47,462 nucleotides of DNA from IMG/VR virus record IMGVR_UViG_3300050821_008598, positions 1 through 47,462 of that record. One strand, 5' to 3'. A program made the position numbers and the translations under genes. This DNA comes from a virus. Below the pieces are notes generated by a model. It ran no database searches. It saw nothing but the letters and a program-made list of their open reading frames with translations, and had not been told where the DNA came from. Below, one piece after another: positions 47,317-47,462 of the stretch. The stretch's first letter is position 1; the number at the start of each line of letters is the position of its first letter.

Positions 47317-47462
47317 ATGAGTCAAAAAGTTCAAGCTGGTCCTGTATCTTTGGAAGTCGCCGTTGCTAACGGTGCAGTGAGCCTCAAAGCCTCTCTCTCT
47401 GCCTCTCTGGGCGGCGGCGTGGCTGCTGGCGTTGCTTCGGCAAGCGCAAGCATGGAAATCGA
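47317..47462 (+). CDS. 5' part of the gene that wraps to 1-140
   Basis: ATG 47317 follows AGGAGATAATT. The frame runs off the end and, after collapsing the 13-base overlap, continues at 1-140 to give about 91 residues. The N-terminal part is Ala/Ser/Val/Gly-rich with no signal peptide. It is probably the last gene of the late operon. The function is unknown. Confidence 0.7.
   Translation, partial: MSQKVQAGPVSLEVAVANGAVSLKASLSASLGGGVAAGVASASASMEI

Noticed and set aside
1-47462. CRISPR array, integrase, attachment site or temperate control genes
   Set aside because: No regularly spaced repeat array, recombinase or repressor was seen on either strand.
47450-47462. Cohesive (cos) end from the 13-base terminal match
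   Set aside because: The match lies inside a coding frame and is restored to that frame by overlap, which fits a circular assembly rather than a cos site.

Overview
The window looks like a complete genome of a lytic, contractile-tailed dsDNA bacteriophage (myovirus), about 47.4 kb. The same 13 bases occur at both ends (1-13 and 47450-47462). Collapsing them joins the open frame that begins at 47317 to the frame ending at 140, so the molecule is circular or circularly permuted, with about 47,449 unique bases. I see no integrase, excisionase, repressor or partition gene. Two lipoproteins with lipobox-like sites and three Sec signal peptides point to a Gram-negative host, which I cannot name. 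The sheath, tube and baseplate families resemble those of Bcep781-like and Pam3-like phages; this is family knowledge, not a search result.

Layout. 1-5154 (+): end of the wrapped gene, an HNH endonuclease, a lipoprotein, and large and small exported or structural beta-rich proteins. 5215-11362 (-): a replication and recombination operon read leftwards. It holds a Sak4-type RecA-like ATPase, a DUF669 ssDNA-binding-type protein, a tRNA-like gene with a long variable arm, a chain of very small overlapping genes, a zinc-ribbon SF2 helicase, an endonuclease VII homologue and a YqaJ/lambda-type exonuclease. 11363-11545: divergent control region. 11546-15005 (+): primase-polymerase/helicase, an AT-rich iteron-bearing probable origin, a structured leader, and a Spo11/Topo VI-A-like Toprim protein. 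15054-20416 (+): about 20 small, tightly overlapping accessory genes including a RuvC-type resolvase. 20485-31840 (+): packaging and head genes (TerS, TerL, DNA methyltransferase, portal fused to a Nudix domain, MuF-like protein, DUF2213 protease-scaffold, decoration protein, major capsid). 31862-44163 (+): neck, sheath, tube, tail chaperone with a -1 frameshift, tape measure and Pam3-like baseplate up to a beta-helix fibre protein. 44165-47462 (+): large secreted adhesin-like protein, lipoprotein, one-TM coiled-coil protein and a DUF5675 protein, a plausible lysis and host-surface module that runs across the junction into 1-5154.

How it works together. Replication probably starts beside the prim-pol gene. 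There is no family A/B/C DNA polymerase, so the phage must combine its prim-pol and recombination genes with the host replisome. RuvC and endonuclease VII homologues can resolve branched DNA before TerS/TerL packaging. The most interesting items are the portal-Nudix fusion, the switch-like leader before the Topo VI-A-like gene, the odd tRNA, the module of Sec-exported proteins, and three small protein-like frames that lack a usable start codon and would be repaired by a one-base shift.
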